The notes under the pieces are model-generated. The model had not been told where the DNA came from and did no database searches. It saw only the letters and a program-made list of their open reading frames with translations. Positions 61,111-64,000 of a DNA stretch of 64,000 nt are shown in pieces (the stretch's first letter is position 1; every line of letters starts with the position of its first letter). The translations under genes were made by a program, and so were the position numbers. The DNA comes from Bisporella sp. PMI_857 (taxonomy: Eukaryota; Ascomycota; Leotiomycetes; Helotiales; Helotiaceae). The stretch is from contig JAJSPD010000072.1 in assembly GCA_021307315.1 (NCBI GenBank), forward strand, positions 124,001 to 188,000, read 5' to 3'.

Positions 61111-64000
61111 TTATTCTCTATCAGCCGAGGTACTAATCTCCAATTTCTCTGCCTCCCACTCAAGTAATGTTGTTGAGGAAGACAAAGTATACGGGTGACT
61201 AGACCCTAAGATCCTAGCCCGTACCTCTACACATTGCTTCATTAGCTCAAGAGCATCTATATCTCGGCCAAGTCCTTTCCAAATAGAGGCAAGATTAGCC
61301 ATGCTGGTTAGCGTGTCGGGGTGCTCCTGCCCAAGCACCCTTGAGCATATCTCTAGTTCTGTTGCTTGCAGCTTCTCAGCCTCTGTCAATCGTCCCTGAT
61401 TCCGGTATGTCGAAGCCAAGTTGGCCATGCTGGTCAGCGTGTCGGGATGCTCCTGCCCAAGCACTCTTGAGCATATCTCTAGTTCTGTTGCTTGCAGCTT
61501 CTCAGCCTCTGTCAATCGTCCTTGATTCCGGTATGTCGAAGCCAAGTTGGCCATGCTGGTCAGCGTGTCGGGATGCTCCTGCCCTAACACCTTCTTTCTC
61601 GTCTCCACCATTTGCACCTCCAAGTCTTCAGCCTCTTTCCAGCGTCCTTGATTCCGGTATGTCGAAGCCAAGTTGGCCATGCTGGTCAGCGTGTCGGGAT
61701 GCTCCTGCCCAAGCACTCTTGAGCATATCTCTAGTTCTGTTGCTTGCAGCTTCTCAGCCTCTGTCAATCGTCCCTGATTCCGGTATGTCGAAGCCAAGTT
61801 GGCCATGCTGGTCAGCGTGTCGGGATGCTCCTGCCCAAGCACTCTTGAGCATATCTCTAGTTCTGTTGCTTGCAGCTTCTCAGCCTCTGTCAATCGTCCT
61901 TGATTCCGGTATGTCGAAGCCAAGTTGGCCATGCTGGTCAGCGTGTCGGGATGCTCCTGCCCTAACACCCTCTTTCTCGTCTCCACCACTTGCACCTCCA
62001 AGTCTTCAGCCTCTTTCCAGCGTCCCTGATTCCGGTATGTCGAAGCCAAGTTGGCCATGCTGGTCAGCGTGTCGGGATGCTCCTGCCCAAGCACCCTTGA
62101 GCATATCTCTAGTTCTGTTGCTTGCAGCTTTTCAGCCTCTGTCAATCGTCCCTGATTCCAAAATGTCGAAGCCAAGTTGGCCATGCTGGTCAGCGTGTCG
62201 GGATGCTCCTGCCCTAACACCCTCTTTCTCGTCTCCACCACTTGCACCTCCAAGTCTTCAGCCTCTTTCCAGCGTCCTTGATTCCGGTATGTCGAAGCCA
62301 AGTTGGCCATGCTGGTCAGCGTGTCGGGATGCTCCTGCCCAAGCACCCTTGAGCATATCTCTAGTTCTGTTGCTTGCAGCTTCTCAGCCTCTGTCAATCG
62401 TCCCTGATTCCAAAATGTCGAAGCCAAGTTAGCCATGCTGATCAGCGTGGAAGGGTGCTCCTGCCCTAACACCCTCTTTCTCGCCTCCACCACTTGCACC
62501 TCCAAGTCTTCAGCCTCTTTCCAGCGTCCCTGATTCCAAAATGTCGAAGCCAAGTTGGCCATGCTGGTCAGCGTGTCGGGATGCTCCTGCCCTAACACCC
62601 TCTTTCTCGTCTCCACCACTTGCACCTCCAAGTCTTCAGCCTCTTTCCAGCGTCCCTGATTCCGGTATGTCAAAGCCAAGTTGGCCATGCTAGTCAGCAT
62701 GTCGGGATGCTGCTGTCCGAGAACCCTGTTGTGCCTCTGCATTACTTCCACAAAAGGCGTCTCAGCCTCGTTATATCGTCCATCGCTGAGTAGACACCGC
62801 CCAAATCTCTGCGACAGAGCAATCCGGGTCTCTCCATCTTTGTCAGCTTCATCGGACATTAGCGCACAACATACATGTGGCAGGTACGTCCTCCACTCAG
62901 TTCTATTTTGGTGGTTATCGTCTGGGAACACTTCCTCTAATCGTATAATCGCCTGTTCGGTCCATAGAGCGATCAAATCCTTTTCCCGAAGCCAGTTTCT
63001 CGTTGCGAGATGTACTAGTCGGTGAAGATCAAAAGCGAGGTCTGCCGCTCGCTTAATAATAAACGAGTAGGCTGCGAGTGTTCCAATTGCATCTATCTCT
63101 TTTTTTCGAGACACTCCTGCCGGAAGAAGAGACTGGGGAATGTCCTTAGGATCTATACAGGCCATAAATGACAAGTAGTCAGCTGCGAGAGGGTCGCGAT
63201 GCCGAATCTGTTCAAAAGAAATGAGCCACGTTGTAGCCACGGGGTTCTTTATATTGTTATATCTCCCATCATCCTCAAATTCCTCGCTAAAGAGATCAAT
63301 AACGGCCTTTTCCTGATCTGCAAGAAGAGATAAATAGTCCACGAACGCGATCTTATTCTCGTTAATGTATGCTGCTGCCTGAACAATAGCGAGTGGAAGG
63401 TAAGTGAGCTCTTTTAGTAGGGCTGTTGTATCTGGTCTATTATTAACCAGATCAGAATTAACCAAATACTTCTGTAGCAGCTCTATCGCTACGTTTTCGC
63501 CCATTTCCGGCACTTTTACGACATTCCGGTGTGCAAGCTTAACGGCTATTTTCCTGTCGCGCGTCGTGAAGACAATGCATCCTTGCTCACTTCGTGGGAG
63601 GTAGTCGATTAAACGGCCGGATCCTGGCCCGGATTGGGTGGTCCACATACTGACATCGTCAGCATTGTCGAATACCAGGAGCCACCGGCCTGCACTTTCT
63701 TTGCTCAGGTACCCTTGCACAAGTTTCTTTGCATCCGCCTTATCCTCGTCCGAACCGGGGATCTTGAGCTGTCGGGCAATGTCTAGATATGCTTGATGAA
63801 GACTTTCTATATTAGTCGCGGGTATCCAGATCACTAAGCAATTCTTATATTTATCTCTTATTCGGTAGACAAGTTCGAGCACCAGCTGGGTTTTGCCTAT
63901 CCCCCCAAGCCCTATAATTGCAACTTTTGTAGTTCGGCCGCCCACAAATAGCTTTTCTTCAACTTCGGCAAGCTGGGTTTTACGACCTATAAAGTTAAGA
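61111..64000 (-). CDS. NB-ARC-TPR NOD-like receptor, 5' end outside the window
   Basis: The frame is open from the right edge (LNFIGRKTQLAEVEEKLF) to the stop at 61111, 963 codons visible. NB-ARC: P-loop GLGGIGKTQLVLE, Walker B-like RWLLVFDNADD, sensor region IVFTTRDRKIAVKLA, and LTYLPLAIVQAAAYI in place of GLPLA. A winged-helix-like region (LAAYSFIIKRAADLAFDLHRL) follows. Then come 12 tetratricopeptide units of 42 aa with almost identical sequence, and a diverged last unit. The N-terminal effector domain lies off the window; in fungi it is often a purine nucleoside phosphorylase-like, HET or hydrolase domain. The expected role is ligand-triggered oligomerisation leading to cell death or defence; ligand unknown. 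Confidence 0.93.
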   Translation of the reverse strand, partial: LNFIGRKTQLAEVEEKLFVGGRTTKVAIIGLGGIGKTQLVLELVYRIRDKYKNCLVIWIPATNIESLHQAYLDIARQLKIPGSDEDKADAKKLVQGYLSKESAGRWLLVFDNADDVSMWTTQSGPGSGRLIDYLPRSEQGCIVFTTRDRKIAVKLAHRNVVKVPEMGENVAIELLQKYLVNSDLVNNRPDTTALLKELTYLPLAIVQAAAYINENKIAFVDYLSLLADQEKAVIDLFSEEFEDDGRYNNIKNPVATTWLISFEQIRHRDPLAADYLSFMACIDPKDIPQSLLPAGVSRKKEIDAIGTLAAYSFIIKRAADLAFDLHRLVHLATRNWLREKDLIALWTEQAIIRLEEVFPDDNHQNRTEWRTYLPHVCCALMSDEADKDGETRIALSQRFGRCLLSDGRYNEAETPFVEVMQRHNRVLGQQHPDMLTSMANLALTYRNQGRWKEAEDLEVQVVETRKRVLGQEHPDTLTSMANLASTFWNQGRWKEAEDLEVQVVEARKRVLGQEHPSTLISMANLASTFWNQGRLTEAEKLQATELEICSRVLGQEHPDTLTSMANLASTYRNQGRWKEAEDLEVQVVETRKRVLGQEHPDTLTSMANLASTFWNQGRLTEAEKLQATELEICSRVLGQEHPDTLTSMANLASTYRNQGRWKEAEDLEVQVVETRKRVLGQEHPDTLTSMANLASTYRNQGRLTEAEKLQATELEICSRVLGQEHPDTLTSMANLASTYRNQGRLTEAEKLQATELEICSRVLGQEHPDTLTSMANLASTYRNQGRWKEAEDLEVQMVETRKKVLGQEHPDTLTSMANLASTYRNQGRLTEAEKLQATELEICSRVLGQEHPDTLTSMANLASTYRNQGRLTEAEKLQATELEICSRVLGQEHPDTLTSMANLASIWKGLGRDIDALELMKQCVEVRARILGSSHPYTLSSSTTLLEWEAEKLEISTSADRE
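61130..62775 (-). repeat. 126-bp coding tandem repeat, TPR array with two module types
   Basis: Each unit starts either AEDLEVQVVETRKRVLGQ (type D) or AEKLQATELEICSRVLGQ (type K) and continues EHPDTLTSMANLASTYRNQGR. From N to C the order is diverged, D, D, K, D, K, D, K, K, D, K, K, diverged. Within a type the units are almost identical. Confidence 0.93.

Noticed and set aside
61341..62432. Long plus-strand ORF (363 codons) rich in PSWPCWSACRDAP repeats
   Set aside because: It is the antisense of the TPR array. The 126-bp period keeps the opposite frame open; the sense frame has NB-ARC and TPR motifs.
22813..64000. Whole cluster as a proven Starship
   Set aside because: Only a truncated DUF3435 gene is present; no captain at an element edge, no defined ends and no target duplication were found.

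Overview
This window looks like a TE-rich accessory region of a filamentous ascomycete (Pezizomycotina). Coding regions carry 45-110 nt spliceosomal introns, and the gene families are fungal: HET-domain proteins, NACHT/WD40 and NB-ARC/TPR NOD-like receptors, a Zn2Cys6 regulator, RTA1 and a DUF3435 protein. The mobile elements are typical of fungi (Fot1/pogo, Tc1, MULE, hAT, LINE, solo LTRs). A Leotiomycete-like host is a guess from the general look of the proteins; no marker gene is present to prove it.

Layout. 0-22 kb is a decayed gene neighbourhood. It holds a Zn2Cys6 regulator and an RTA1 membrane protein, with part of this pair duplicated at 12.7-14.9 kb, an FAD-linked oxidase, a small secreted protein, a membrane-anchored protein and a secreted HExxH metalloprotease. 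These are cut up by a MULE, hAT and pogo elements and MITEs. An intact pogo transposon (6911-8752) sits inside a MITE copy. Most host genes here are broken by one or two point changes.

22.8-50 kb is a cluster of self/non-self recognition genes: a broken HET gene, an intact HET-NACHT-WD40 receptor (25.5-29.9 kb), a HET-ankyrin protein (42.5-46 kb) and a second, spliced HET-ankyrin protein (47.2-49.9 kb). Between them lie a truncated kinase-like gene, a broken DUF3435 (tyrosine-recombinase family) gene, a dead Tc1 element, LINE RNase H fragments, a pogo element and nested solo LTRs.

50-64 kb holds a broken secreted protein, a chimeric pogo relic with solo LTRs, two apparently intact housekeeping-like hypothetical genes in divergent orientation, another broken HET gene and, running off the right edge, an NB-ARC-TPR receptor.

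How the parts relate. Three recognition genes carry arrays of nearly identical repeats: 12 full WD40 units of 42 aa, 15 ankyrin units of 33 aa and 12 TPR units of 42 aa. They stay open while many neighbours carry stop codons of the kind expected from CpA-to-TpA mutation (RIP). In fungi such repeat-bearing HET/NLR proteins act in heterokaryon incompatibility and probably in innate recognition, and repeat reshuffling changes specificity. The most interesting signals are the modular repeat arrays, the contrast between open recognition genes and decayed surroundings, a 184-bp MITE family with 5-bp target duplications, and a 166-bp-armed inverted repeat. No identities or dinucleotide indices were computed; all statements come from reading the sequence.
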